A program made the translations under genes and the position numbers. From NCBI GenBank assembly GCA_963281255.1, contig OY725489.1, positions 5,146,001 to 5,210,000 on the forward strand: a stretch of 64,000 bases of DNA, written 5' to 3'. Below the pieces are notes generated by a model that saw only the letters and a list, made by a program, of their open reading frames with translations, did not search any database and was not told the DNA's origin. This document shows positions 1 to 10,164 of the stretch, in pieces. The DNA is from Aphrocallistes beatrix (taxonomy: Eukaryota > Porifera > Hexactinellida > Sceptrulophora > Aphrocallistidae). Every line of letters starts with the position of its first letter. Positions within the stretch are counted from its first letter, which is position 1.

Positions 1-185
1 TGATGGTCGTTATAGACAGTTTTAGGGTCAGTAAGGGACTACAAACGGGTGGCCGCTGGCCGCGTTGAGCAGGTGACCGCTATACACAGGTTCAATATTA
101 TGGAATTTCGGACGGGACTGTTCATCGGTGACCGCTATAGACAGGTGATCGTTATATAGAGTGGCCGTTATAGCAGGTTCGACTG
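1..185. mobile_element. pogo/Tigger-like MITE, one end only
   Basis: The right end reads gtggccgttatagcaggttc then gactg, followed by TATATA. The reverse complement starts CAGTCGAACCTGCTATAACG, the layout typical of pogo/Tigger-type ends (CAGT-GA-C...), which insert at TA. Several degenerate copies of 'gaccgctatagacagg' lie inside. The left part is beyond the window edge. Non-coding. Confidence 0.5.
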
Positions 186-198
186 TATATATATATTA

Positions 199-875
199 GG
201 GTGCTCCAAAAAATTACAAAGTTTGAATCTTATAATGCACACTCTTCAAATAGTTTACCTCGATCACCAAGTATTCACCATAAAAGTTTCATGCAATTTG
301 GAGATGGTTTAATGGTTGCGCAAGGTAGCCTTCCCCTCTTGCTAATTTATAATGGGATATGTCCGGGTTGAGGCCAGAAATTGTTAAAAGCGTACTTCTG
401 ACATTTGAATATATTAGTAGCTTGATTTTTGTGATATTTGAGGGTGGTTTTATATCAGCTAATAATACATTTCAAAAACCTAAAATCTACCGGTTCCGAG
501 ATATTGGTGAAAACAGTTGGGACCAGCCTTCATAGTTGAAATTATTAATGGTCCCAATTATTTTAACCAATATCTCGGAACCGGTAGATTTTAGGGTATT
601 AAAATGTATTATTAGCTGATATAAAACCACCCTCAAATATCACAAAAATCAAGCTACTAATATATTCAAATGTCGGAAGTACGCTTTTTACAACTTCTGG
701 CCTCAACCCAGACATATCCCATTATAAATTAGCACGAGGGGAAGGCTACCTTGCGCAATCACTAAACCATCTCCAAATTGCATGAAAATTTTATGGTGAA
801 TACTTGGTGATCGAGGTAAACTATTTGAAGAGTGTGTATCATAAGATTCAAACTTTGTAATTTTTTGGAGCACCC
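199..875. mobile_element. Palindromic MITE (fold-back), mariner/Tc1 type
   Basis: Nearly the whole element is an inverted repeat. The left arm starts GGGTGCTCCAAAAAATTAC and the right arm ends with its reverse complement. The arms run about 199-515 and 555-875 around a short loop near 520-550. TA dinucleotides flank it (197-198, 876-877) within TATATA runs. The ends resemble mariner ends and the TA target fits Tc1/mariner mobilisation. No transposase is inside; the open frame at 703-930 is chance. Confidence 0.75.
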
Positions 876-888
876 TAATATATATATA

Positions 889-1075
889 CAGTCGACTCCG
901 CTTAATAGGGCCACATCGGTCAGAGGACATTTTGCCCCGATTAAGCGGAGGACCCTATTAACCGAAAATATTTGTATTAGCTTCTATGTATGAGAGCTAT
1001 TCCGGTCCTGCCAAAAGTGGCCCGATTAAGCGGCTGACCCGATTAAACAGTGGCCCTATTAAGCGGAGTCGACTG
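889..1075. mobile_element. Tigger-like MITE, complete
   Basis: Perfect terminal inverted repeats of about 26 bp: CAGTCGACTCCGCTTAATAG at 889 and its reverse complement ending gactg at 1075. TA is present on both sides (887-888, 1076-1077). It is 187 bp and non-coding. A second, 5'-truncated copy lies at 48218-48373. The CAGT...TA signature fits pogo/Tigger. Confidence 0.75.
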
Positions 1076-1083
1076 TATATATA

Positions 1084-1557
1084 TAGTATAACGAATTGAT
1101 TGAAGAAACTACCAGGTACGGAAAGCTCATTTTTGGAATGTGGGGGGCTTTTGGCTATGGCTCCACTAAGTTCTGACCTCAGACGGAAATGTCCACATAT
1201 CATGGAATTATGGCGTCATTGTCACCTTTTTTATAATAAGAAATTTCAGTTTATTGACTATAAATCAGCCATTTTAGGTCATAGAAGGCTGAAATTTTAA
1301 TACAATGTGTATATAAATATATCTCACATATGATGTAGCTACCATCAATAAATGATGACTCATCACTGTTATGACGTCATCATAACGCATCAAAAATTTA
1401 AAAATTGACAAATTTGGTGATTTCTCGTGCAATATCGATTATAACAGTAGGACATACGTATTTAGAGATGTTATCTCCCTTTTAAGGCTTGCAGGGCGCC
1501 TTCGACGGACACAAAGTGTCCGGCAGCCGCACAGCTCAAGCAAACGAACTGCGCTTG
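1084..1557 (+). mobile_element. Family A repeat, full-length copy 1
   Basis: About 480-bp interspersed repeat found roughly ten times in this window. It starts near 'taacgaattgattgaagaaa' after a TA microsatellite and contains the block 'ttttggctatggctccacta'. It carries 'tcatggaattatg.cgtcat' and ends in a GC-rich module (about 1492-1557) with hairpins closing on 'gcgcttg'. No TSD is obvious and the ends are not inverted repeats, which suggests a non-TIR mechanism. The open frame 1100-1300 is not a gene. Confidence 0.7.
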
Positions 1558-1598
1558 TATCTTATATATTAAAACAATGGTTTTTTAGTATGCTTCCT

Positions 1599-1637
1599 AT
1601 ATTATTATATTGGTTCTATGATCCAATATAATAATAT
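1599..1637. repeat. Perfect 15-bp hairpin, start of family D
   Basis: atattattatattgg at 1599-1613 and its exact reverse complement at 1623-1637, with a 9-base loop. The same 'ccaatataataatat' arm recurs reversed at about 52535-52553. Confidence 0.7.
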
Positions 1638-1740
1638 AGTAGCAGTACTAAAATGAGTGCGGGTGTCCGGCCGGCCGTAAGTGGTGTACAGACCAGAGTT
1701 TAAAAGATATCGCCCTGAAATTTTTGTGAAGCTGCAAACA
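1621..1740 (+). repeat. Family D repeat
   Basis: Shares 'ccaatataataatat', 'ctaaaatgagtg', 'tgtcc', 'gatatcgccctgaa' and 'gaagctgc' in the same order with the reverse strand of 52440-52553. Moderately diverged and non-coding. At 52553 it directly abuts a family A-like 5' start (tccttactatta). Confidence 0.55.
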
Positions 1741-2195
1741 TATATGTAGATCTGCACCTCCTCATAAGATTTTCAATATATGCTAAATCATCATCATTAA
1801 GTAACATTTTACAAATACATTGGAATAAAATAGTAGTGACTTATGCATACAATCAAAAGGACATTGAATACAGCTATTTTGAGTCTATAATTTGAATGTT
1901 AAAAGTTATTTATGATTGAATCGATTGATCATAGCATATAACACACTTTAATTGTTGTTAACGACATGAACTGAAATTGGTTGATTATTCAAGTATAATA
2001 ATCTTTAGTAATGTGAACTTTGTGGATTCAAATTGACCTTACATTCAAGATTAGCTTACTTAATACGAAGTAAATTCTATTTGTTACGGGCCTAAATTTT
2101 CTGCTACAGTTCTGATTTCATTAATGTAACTACAGACAAATGACAATTCAGCATAATCAGTACAAACAAGAACGCGAAGTATTGTTCTCTAAAAT

Positions 2196-2258
2196 CCCGT
2201 GCGCCCACTGGGTAACTCTGCGGACACACAGTGTCCGCAAGCAAGCGAAGCGCGGTTG
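2196..2258 (+). repeat. Solo GC-rich hairpin module
   Basis: The GC module of family A without the family A body. 'gcggacacacagtgtccgc' is a self-complementary hairpin and is followed by 'aagcaagcgaagcgcggttg'. The surroundings are AT-rich and unrelated to family A. Confidence 0.65.
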
Positions 2259-2289
2259 TACTTATAAAAACCGGAAGGTGATGAGATTT

Positions 2290-2456
2290 TTTTGACGGTG
2301 CAGGTCTACACCATAATGAGAACCTACATGCGAGATTTGATAAAAATCGGATTGTTAGATTTTGCAGTAGCGCGAGTACGGACATATATACATACGGAGG
2401 GACGAGATACTCCGTTCATGCCATAAGGGCATCTCCCTATAAGAGCTGCACTAAAA
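2290..2456 (+). repeat. Family E repeat
   Basis: Shares 'taaaatcgga', 'tagattttgcagtagcgcg', 'gtacggacatatatacatac' and the end 'agctgcactaaaa' with 15285-15440. The end alone is also found at 16375-16390. 'cactaa' near the end could be a Helitron-type CTRR, but the flanks are not conserved enough to prove it. Confidence 0.5.
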
Positions 2457-2544
2457 TGAATTTGGGATCAGGAGGTTAGTTCATAATAAACGAATGTTCA
2501 TATAAAGCGGGTTCATAACAAGTGACCATGACTGTATTGTACTG

Positions 2545-2645
2545 AAAATATGATATTCGAAATCTACACCCCTAAAAACCCCATGTCACCCGTTGGAAGG
2601 TCTTCTCTAGCATGTTTTTAAAAATTCGTAGCTTTGATAATTGAG
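2545..2645 (+). repeat. Family C (~140-bp unit), single partial copy
   Basis: 'atgatattcgaaatctacac' followed by 'cctaaaaaccccatgtcacc' and 'cgttgga..tcttctctagc' matches the tandem units at 12014-12448, 46868-47065 and 63340-63680. Only one unit is present. Confidence 0.65.
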
Positions 2646-2895
2646 AATATTATGCAATATTACTCCAGTCTGCCCTTCCTGTGGGAGGGCTGATTTTATT
2701 TGAGCTCAACCTAAACCTGGTACGAACCCGACACGACCCAACCCAATATTGATAACTATGTATAATGTTATTTATTGAGGCTAAATCCTACGTCTAGCAT
2801 AATAATCGAAAACTGAATATCGTCTTTCCCTGATTGCTTGATGAGGTCCCGGGGAGATAAGATGCGAACATTTCGTCATATGCACACAGACATGC

Positions 2896-3041
2896 CATCA
2901 TATACATTCACACACGCCGCATGCACACATCAGAAACTATCAGTGGGTTTAGCACCTCACCCAGATTGTAAACCCCCTGAGAACATATTATCATGGATTC
3001 GGGGGGTATATACATTTATAAACTTTAACTTTTAACTTTAA
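2896..3041 (+). repeat. SINE-like repeat, copy 1
   Basis: Matches 17896-18041: 'atcatatacat', 'gtttagcacctcaccca', 'ccctgagaacatatta', 'catggattcgggg'. It ends in a short-repeat tail, (aacttta)n here and (ctttact)n in the other copy. A short non-coding body with a simple-repeat tail suggests a SINE or a LINE 3' end. I see no clear tRNA-like head, so the class is inferred. Confidence 0.5.
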
Positions 3042-3049
3042 CGGTCCAC

Positions 3050-4680
3050 CATATTTTTTAGTTATTAGAATCCCAATAGACATTTTACAAGTGGTTTACT
3101 TCCTCCCCTGATGGACTACTAATTTCCTGTGCACAAGTGATGCAAAGTCATCATGCGAATGTATCATTAAAAAAACCTAATTTGACGAGGGTTCAAAGAT
3201 ATAAATAGAAATGACCCCACTTTCATTTCCAATTCAGTTCACTTTCAATTCAACATTCCGCGGCAAACTAGGGTTTTAATGTTTCCATGACTAGACTAGA
3301 TTGGAATTTATCATCGAGATTTGCGTGCTTGCATCTTTTAATTTATATGTGTTACTAGTTTCTGAACTCTGGAATTGGTATGTGAGAAACTTCGTGTAGC
3401 CCAGCATTATAAATACAACTGAATAGGCTCAACAAAGTCGATAAATATCAAAAATATGTCATCTGTTCAACTTCTACAAAACATTTTCCTATTTTCTATT
3501 CTTTCATTTTATGTATATTTTGCTTACTCAATTTTTTATTAATACTTGTTTTGGTTAGCTAAATTCGACTGCTAAATATTTACCGTTCCAGATCTCATTC
3601 TAACATTCAATTTTCACTCGCTCCCAAGCAAATATTCCTCTGCCCAGTAGATGATCGAGTAGAACCAAGGCAACTTGTTGCAGAAGTGGAGAACATCAGT
3701 TACGCTTTCACACGAGTCTCAGTCCAATTGCGTGGCACGTGATGAAGCTAGAATCTACCAATTAGAAAAACAGAACTATGATTGAGATCACACTACGGAA
3801 AATTTCTCTTTATTGACATTCAGTTTATTCCAAGTAATGTAAATTATTACGATCACGTATAATATTGAGAGGGATCTGCAAAATCAGATGGATATTTTTC
3901 AGCAATTCATTTACGAGCCAAATACATGAATTCATAGCTACAGTTAGTAAGAACTACAATTACTACATGTATTCAACCAAAATGCTGTATTCTACAATGG
4001 CGTCCCCCGAGGGTCAACTTGTGATTTCGAAAACAAAGACGTCAGGATTTTACCTCTAGGGGGAGATCACAAAGCAGATTTTATGATGCACAAATCTAGC
4101 TGAAGATCTAGGGGCGCTGTGTCAAAGGGTAAAGCACCTCGAAGTTACCTGTAAATATCTCTAAATATGCTCAAACTCCCTAAATTTTAAATCCTGATAG
4201 GTGTTGGAATTACTAGAAACTAGGAATACTTTTTTACCAAGGGGGATAACAACTCGTTTGTGCTGCAATCGAAAATAGAATCTGGGGGAGGGGGGGTTCA
4301 CATGTTACCTGTGAACAGTGCGGTGTATGCCCCTGTTCATTTAATTATTACTCAAAAAGTATAGAGCTAACTAGTTTAATATTTTACATCGTGTTCAAGA
4401 GCTCGAGTAAAAGGTATCATATTTACTAGCATTAGAATTGAGCATTAGAATATTCGCAAATTATGATACTTGATAAGGCACTTTTTCCTTTATTTTGTAT
4501 ATTAATGTTTTATATTACACAGGTTCATTATTTGCGATACTGATGTCTAAATACGTATATGAAGACATTTTTAGATGGTCACAATTCACAATATCAGAGT
4601 AGTGGCAGATGTCCAATGTTTAATTTGTTTTGAGAATATTTCGTATCCGTCTGTTCTCTCCACCAGACGCCTATATCTTA
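3050..4680. other. AT-rich stretch without recognised genes
   Basis: Only short chance frames (for example 3865-4059). A 24-bp block 'tagcattagaattgagcatt' at about 4429 recurs at 5041. Nothing else is recognised. Confidence 0.5.
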
Positions 4681-4683
4681 AAC

Positions 4684-4885
4684 CAGTGGCGGCGCGAGGG
4701 TAAGGCCAGGTGGGTCACTCAAATTCCAAAATAACATACAATGACAAATGCGCAAAAATCTACAGCCATCATCCCCTTTTGGCTTCCAGGTGAAAAATAT
4801 CCAAAGTGCACCGTAAAAGACAACAGTTATCAATAAATAATTCAATATGTGCCCCACCAGTGGTGCTGTACTAGCGCCGCCCCTG
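4684..4885. mobile_element. hAT-type MITE
   Basis: The left end CAGTGGCGGCGCGAG and right end ...TAGCGCCGCCCCTG are imperfect inverted repeats. The 8-bp flanks tcttaaac (4676-4683) and ccttatac (4886-4893) agree at 6 of 8 positions, consistent with an aged hAT target duplication. 202 bp, non-coding. Confidence 0.6.
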
Positions 4886-5071
4886 CCTTATACTGCTTCA
4901 CATATTTAATTAATTACATACTTGTACACACACACGATTTTTAACTGTAAAGGAGTCTAAATATAGAGAACCTATTTTATATACATGATGGCGATTCAAG
5001 AAGGCGAGAGTGTGGGGGGTCGGCTGCGTATCATATTATCTAGCATTAGAATTGAGCATTGAGAGAGCAGG

Positions 5072-5190
5072 GAGGAGAGGGAGCGGAGGAGGGTGCAGAG
5101 GGAGCTGCTATCCCCTCGCCTCTTAGAGGTCATTGACACACTATCGAGAATATCCCAACTCTACTTTTCTTCACCTGCCTCATCACTGTA
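5072..5190 (+). other. Possible exon (low confidence)
   Basis: An open stretch of about 40 codons follows a possible AG at 5070-5071 and stops at a GTAAGT donor-like site near 5191. The peptide is charged then amphipathic (RERRRVQRELLSPRLLEVID). No homology is recognised and no partner exon was found. The composition differs from the AT-rich surroundings, but chance is quite possible. Confidence 0.2.
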
Positions 5191-5232
5191 GTAAGTTTCT
5201 TTCTTTCTTTACTTTATTCTAAAAAAAATGTT

Positions 5233-6217
5233 GTTACGAGGGTCACTAGGAAAGTTTTGCGACTCGACAAGAATAATCGTTTGAATCTAAACGAAATTGA
5301 TTGAAATATATAATTTTGGATTATAATTGTTCAAAATAACCACCATTGTAAGAAATACACTTATGCATTCTTTCAAACCACTTTTCAAAGCAGGAGGCCC
5401 AATCTTCCGGTTTTAGGCCCTCTAAGCACCCCCTATATGCCGCCACAGCACTCTCTGGACTATCGAAAGTAACTCCACGTATCTCATTTTTCATTCTCGG
5501 GAAGAGGAAAAAGTCGCACGGCGCTAGATCAGGAGAATACGGAGGGTGTGTGAGGAGTTGTATATCATTTTCTGCTAGTGTGTCCAGTGTTCTTGCAGCA
5601 GTGTGTGCGCTTGCATTATCATGATGCCAAAGGATTTGTCTTCGGACACGTTTTTAAAACTTGCAGTGCCATTCCTGAGAAACCTTTAGTACGCAAACTT
5701 CAGAATACCATTCTGAGTTGACAGTTTTCCTTTCAACTATGGAATTGTGGTCACATGCCCCCATTTAGCGAAAAAAGTTGCAATCATCTGCTTTCCAGTT
5801 ATTTTCCATTGTCAAATTTCTGGATCATGAACTTGCACCATGAGACGCGCCGGTCTTTTTGGTCCTCAGTCAAGCGATGTGGGATCCACCTTGCACACAC
5901 TTTAGATACTTTCAAGTGCTGATGAAGAATTTCGTTTAGAGTTGGTGGGGAGAGTGTTTTAATTTCTTCCAGAATAAGTTCGTGATTCTCCGATCCTCCT
6001 TTATCAGTTTTTTGACATCACATACGTTGGATTCATTAACCGCTGTTGGAGGACGGCCGCTCTTTCTATCGTCGTCTATACTGGTTCTTCCCCACTTAAA
6101 TTCATTAAACCAGCGATAAACTGTTGCTTTATCAGGTAATAAATCACCAAAAGCAGTATTAAGCTGATCTAGACATTCCTTCAGACTTAAATTTCTGCTG
6201 AAATCGTAATAGTTCAT
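5233..6217 (-). pseudogene. Mariner transposase remnant
   Basis: The minus strand reads as a mariner transposase. The N-terminal helix-turn-helix region is open at 6217-5936 (SRNLSLKECLDQL, TVYRWFNEFK, DDRKSGRPPTAV). Next come ARWIPHRLTE near 5880, then GKQMIATFFAKWGHV. The second catalytic Asp block LWHHDNASAHTAA lies near 5610 and PYSPDLAPCDFFLFP near 5510, then EDWASCFEKWFERMHKC at the C-terminus. The segment carrying the first catalytic Asp (DETW region) is missing between WCKFMIQKFDNGK and GKQMIA. At least one frameshift lies near 5980 and several stops follow. A mariner-type end 'cgagggtcactaggaaagtt' sits at 5237; the opposite end was not found. Inactive. Confidence 0.85.
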
Positions 6218-6604
6218 TGCTCGAAAATCTCTTCTTTCAAGTTACATTTCTTAACAATTCAAAATATACTAAATGTCTCTAGTATAAAGATATAAAACTC
6301 AAAAACGCGTGAATCGATCAGTTAGAAAATTAGACGCCAAATATTGTCGGGACAATATTTAAAAATTGTGTTCTTTTAGTTTACAATAGTTATATAAAGC
6401 AACCAAATTCTAAAAATAGGTTGAGCTTTTAACAATTGATATATTTTTAAGTGGTGTCGATTGAATATCGTATTTTCTAAATCGATATGATAAAAATTTT
6501 GGTTGTGTTTACAATTACTAGATAAATTTAAAAAAATCGAATTGGATTAATGGAAGGGATCAATACTAGCTAGGCATCTGTACCGTCTGAACTAGACATA
6601 TCTC

Positions 6605-6672
6605 CAGGCGCCCGCTCTACGGACACGAGGTTTTCGTTAGCATCGCGATGCAACTGCACGAAGCACGCTTTT
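6605..6672 (+). repeat. Degenerate GC module
   Basis: 'aggcgcccgctctacggaca', then 'gcacgaagcacgctttta' matches the terminal module of the divergent family A copy at 62030-62084. The hairpins are eroded. Confidence 0.45.
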
Positions 6673-6679
6673 ATTCGCT

Positions 6680-8510
6680 GAAAAATATCATATCTGAAAT
6701 TATTTTTCTGCTGGTGGTAGTTAGGGCTAAAGTTACGAGGATATACAGTACTTATATATTTCTTTTATTAAGGCTAGCGTAGCCCACTATTGTATTAGGC
6801 TGTATAGGTAACTCTATACTAGTACAGTATACATGAATCCTTACTATAGTCGTTACATGGACTAAGAATGAATGTAATTCTGAATGCTTTAAATCTTGTG
6901 CATATTAAAAATTGATTTGGAATGTTTTGGTTTTCTAACTTTGGCATCCATCATCCGTAATACAACGCATAAAATTTTTATCAGGAACATGCCTAGATTT
7001 TAATGATATAACTTTTAATTCTGGTTCTTAGTGATATTTTGCAACTTGTTATCGAGTGAATTTTCACATAGAGTTGCTTTATTAGAAAATATATTGGAAT
7101 ATTGTTGCTGATCTCTGATTTTAGCGGTTTTTTCAATATTTTTACACCAAACCTGTCTCCCATTTTAATCCTAGGCAATAACTAAAAATTCCGGCTTGAT
7201 AGATTGTAAGTTTCAAACCTATTTTACACGAATTAAATCATATTGGCCCCTTTCTTAACCTTATCTTTGGCCTAAAAAATTTTTCTCGACTCCTCTGATT
7301 GTCCAATATTGAAATGTTGATAAAATGAAAAAGAAAGTATATTATTTTTCATTAATTATATCCTAGTTATAATGTACTTTTGGAAGTGTTTGGGGTTGAA
7401 AATTCGAAAAATTTTGACCTTCATATATACTTAGATGAATATTAATACTAAATCAATATAAAAAAATCAAATTAAAATTTTCAAAAAATATGAAAAAAAA
7501 GTTCATTTAGTGGGCTCTGCCAGCCTTAATGCATATTCAATTTCGTTTCCTTTTTTTTCATTACCTAGACTCGAATTGTCAAACATAATGTGCAAACGAA
7601 CGTAAGTGGTATATATAATATACGTACTAGTATAAACTGAGAAATTGACATTTATACTGAAAACCGCTATTATTTACTTGTGGAACAATGTAAAACGAAA
7701 ATTTATTAATTTGAGAATGGGACACAGGTTATTAAATAGATTTACTTGCGCACTGCAAACTTACGTCCCGCAGAGTCTCCGTGATTTTTGATGACTTTCA
7801 CTATTCTATGGTTATACAAAGTATTCTGCGTGCATTGAAGCAGCTAATACACCATATTAAACACGACGAACACCACAAACACCATCAGCAGCATCAGATA
7901 AACAATGAAATGTGAGTTTTTATTTTCTAAATATAAAATGTGATGAAATGTGAGTTTTTATCTTTTAAAAGATGAGAATCAGTTGACAGACCGATAGTGC
8001 AGTTCCATTAAGTGAGTCGACTCAGTAGAAGGATACGGAAATCTAGACTAATTCGAAACATTAAATACATATTCATTTACAGCTTTCTGAGTTTCAGACT
8101 CGAGAACTCCATAGCATGGTACTTTATAAGCATTTTGATGTATCATATTTTAAGCAGAAAATGTGAATCTTTACCGGAGTGTAAAAGTACGATTGACCTT
8201 TGAACAATTCATGTCTAACTGTTTTCGTTTTGCTAAAATTTTTCAATTTAGCAATCCAAATTGATCAAAGTATTCTGCGTGCATTGATCACTCAATACAC
8301 CATATTAATTGATAATAAATACAAAACTTAGTTCTAAATGTTGTGAATTGAGTAATTTAATATATGTATGTATGAACCAGTCTACGATAAGCAGGCATCT
8401 CTCTTCAACGGACAAAAGCCATATCTTAATGGATTTCACCAATAGTTCTCTTTAACTAATGTAGTATGCAATTTAGTTTAAAATAATATAAAATGTCTAC
8501 AGTTTACAAT
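6680..8510. other. AT-rich stretch with short local duplications
   Basis: No gene recognised. 'aaagtattctgcgtgcattg' with 'aatacaccatatta' occurs at 7816-7860 and again at 8267-8308. 'gaaatgtgagtttttat' is repeated at 7906 and 7945. Confidence 0.5.
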
Positions 8511-8637
8511 ATACAAACGCGTTCGCTTGCTTGCGCTGCGGGCTGGCGAATACTGTGTCCGCCGGAGGCGCCTGGGGTCACATTGATTAATTATAAAGGA
8601 GTAACATCTTTAAATACGTCTGTCCTATTGTTACAAG

Positions 8638-9536
8638 CAGAGGCGTAGTTAGTATCTTTTTAGGGTGCGGCACAATATTTTCGATTGCGGCCTGCATCGC
8701 TCTGGCACGTGCCGTCCTACGCCTTAGCTGCGGCATTTCCTTGCGGCATCGCCCAGCGGCATTGCCCTCGACTCGAGTCCGCAAATATTCTTTTATATTC
8801 GACCAATAGGATTTAATCTAAAGTACTGCACACAACAATTCGTGCAACATGTATTGGTTATCTCAATTACTGTGCCGCCCCCCCCCCCCCCAATATATAC
8901 GTATGCCCTCCCCCAAATGGTTCTTCGCTACGCCCATGGGCGAATGTCCTAGTTCCCTCAAATAATACATCCTTATTTGTTTATCTACCCTTCACTATTT
9001 TTTACGTTAATTAGTAATTACCTCTAATCAACCTTGAATATCTTCGATTTCTTCCAAAGCTCATCGGACACCACCATGTATTAGCGCACTTACTACTTTC
9101 GACTGGTTAAATCTCACTTGAGAACGCTTACTAGTGATCACGGACTGAATGCATTAATTTTACCTGCGTTGAATCGTGACATCATCAAAGAATGGGATTT
9201 TGACGATATTGTGGATGATTTCAAGACGAGAAAAAATCGACGTATTCAGCTTTAGGACCAAATCTAGAATTTTTGAATTTATTTAGTTTGTATTGACCTA
9301 CATAATTCTTATCCACTATACTAGAGTATATATGTAACCAATCATTTATTCATTCATTTTGACGATAACTTATCCATGCTGTATTGTAATCAGTCCCCAA
9401 TAGCCTGGGGTATTGTTAAATGTTACCTGCGGCAATGCCGCGGGGCCTTGACAAAAAATCGATTGGGCCTGTCATGCGGCAGGAATTTTCAGTGTGCGGC
9501 CTTGGCCCAACATGCCACACCCTGGCTACGCCTCTG
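8638..9536. mobile_element. hAT element, internally reduced
   Basis: Inverted ends CAGAGGCGTAG... at 8638 and ...CTACGCCTCTG ending 9536. A perfect 8-bp target duplication, gttacaag, lies at 8630-8637 and 9537-9544. 899 bp. Both subterminal regions are rich in 'tgcggc' on opposite strands. It carries the tail of a hAT transposase (separate entry) and a C11 run at 8880. Too short to be autonomous. Confidence 0.85.
9100..9255 (+). pseudogene. hAT transposase C-terminal fragment
   Basis: A 51-codon open stretch ending in TAG: RLVKSHLRTLTSDHGLNALI, then LPALNRDIIKEWDFDDIVDD and FKTRKNRRIQL. This matches the end of ZMYM1/'52 kDa repressor'-like hAT transposases, where K-S-LRSTM...RLN.LA....ER......DF...I..FA..KAR is usual (family knowledge). 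It lies inside the hAT element at 8638-9536, so it is the residue of that element's own gene. The catalytic domain is absent. Confidence 0.7.
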
Positions 9537-9829
9537 GTTACAAGTATAATCGGTATCGCACGAAAATCACCAAATTTGTCAATTTTAAAAATTTTGATGT
9601 GTAATGGTGGAATCACATGTGAGCTATATTAATATGCACATTCTATTTCCTAAAATGGCTGAGTTATGGCCGAAAATTTTGATTTTCTAAATTATAAAAA
9701 ATCTAAAAAAATACTCACAAATATCAGCCTTCTGTGTCGGGTAGCTTCAATCAATCCGTTACACACATTTATATATATATATATATATATTAAAATGTAA
9801 GAATTTTTTTTGTTTTGTGTGCCCGATTT

Positions 9830-9960
9830 GATTGAAGAATTGGGAAGTCGTAGAGATGTGAAAATTGGCATGTAGGTGTCAAATGATATGACGACGATTA
9901 AGTTCTAAGATCGAAGCGAAATTTTCACACAACTATAAAAACATTGGAAACCATTTTTCA
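9830..9960 (+). repeat. Family F repeat (family A-like start)
   Basis: 'tgattgaagaattgggaagt', 'tagaaatgtgaaa.ttggcatgta', 'ggtgtcaaatgatatgacg' and 'gatcgaagcgaaattttcac' match 16470-16580. The last 45 bases of the window (63955-64000) match in reverse. The beginning resembles the family A start (gaattgattgaagaaactg). Confidence 0.55.
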
Positions 9961-10164
9961 CACCTTTTCTATACAAAATGAATGACCACACTATCAGAAT
10001 AGAAACCATTGTACGACACTACAATAGATCGTCATTGTTATTAATACTGCAAGCCACAACTTATGTTTGATTTCTTAAATGTATTATAGTGTATGGCAAT
10101 AAAAAAGATTATGTGCATATTTTCACACCATTTTACGAATTTTGAAAAATAAGCTAGAGACTAG

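Larger units (their letters stand above)
8514..9762 (-). mobile_element. Family A copy 2, split by a hAT element
   Basis: Reverse-strand family A copy. The GC module is at 8514-8576 and the body resumes after a hAT insertion at 9545-9762 ('caccaaatttgtcaatttt', 'tcagccttctgtg', 'tcaatcaatccgttacac'). It is followed by a TA microsatellite (9770-9791). The interruption is clean: removing 8638-9536 and one 8-bp flank restores the family A order. Confidence 0.75.

Noticed and set aside
1100-1300. Open frames inside family A copies (also 47335-47550, 56839-57057, 57238-57555)
   Set aside because: They fall in a non-coding repeat and the frames are not conserved between copies.
8587-8784. Arg/Ala-rich 65-residue minus-strand frame
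   Set aside because: It lies in the subterminal GC repeats of a hAT element.
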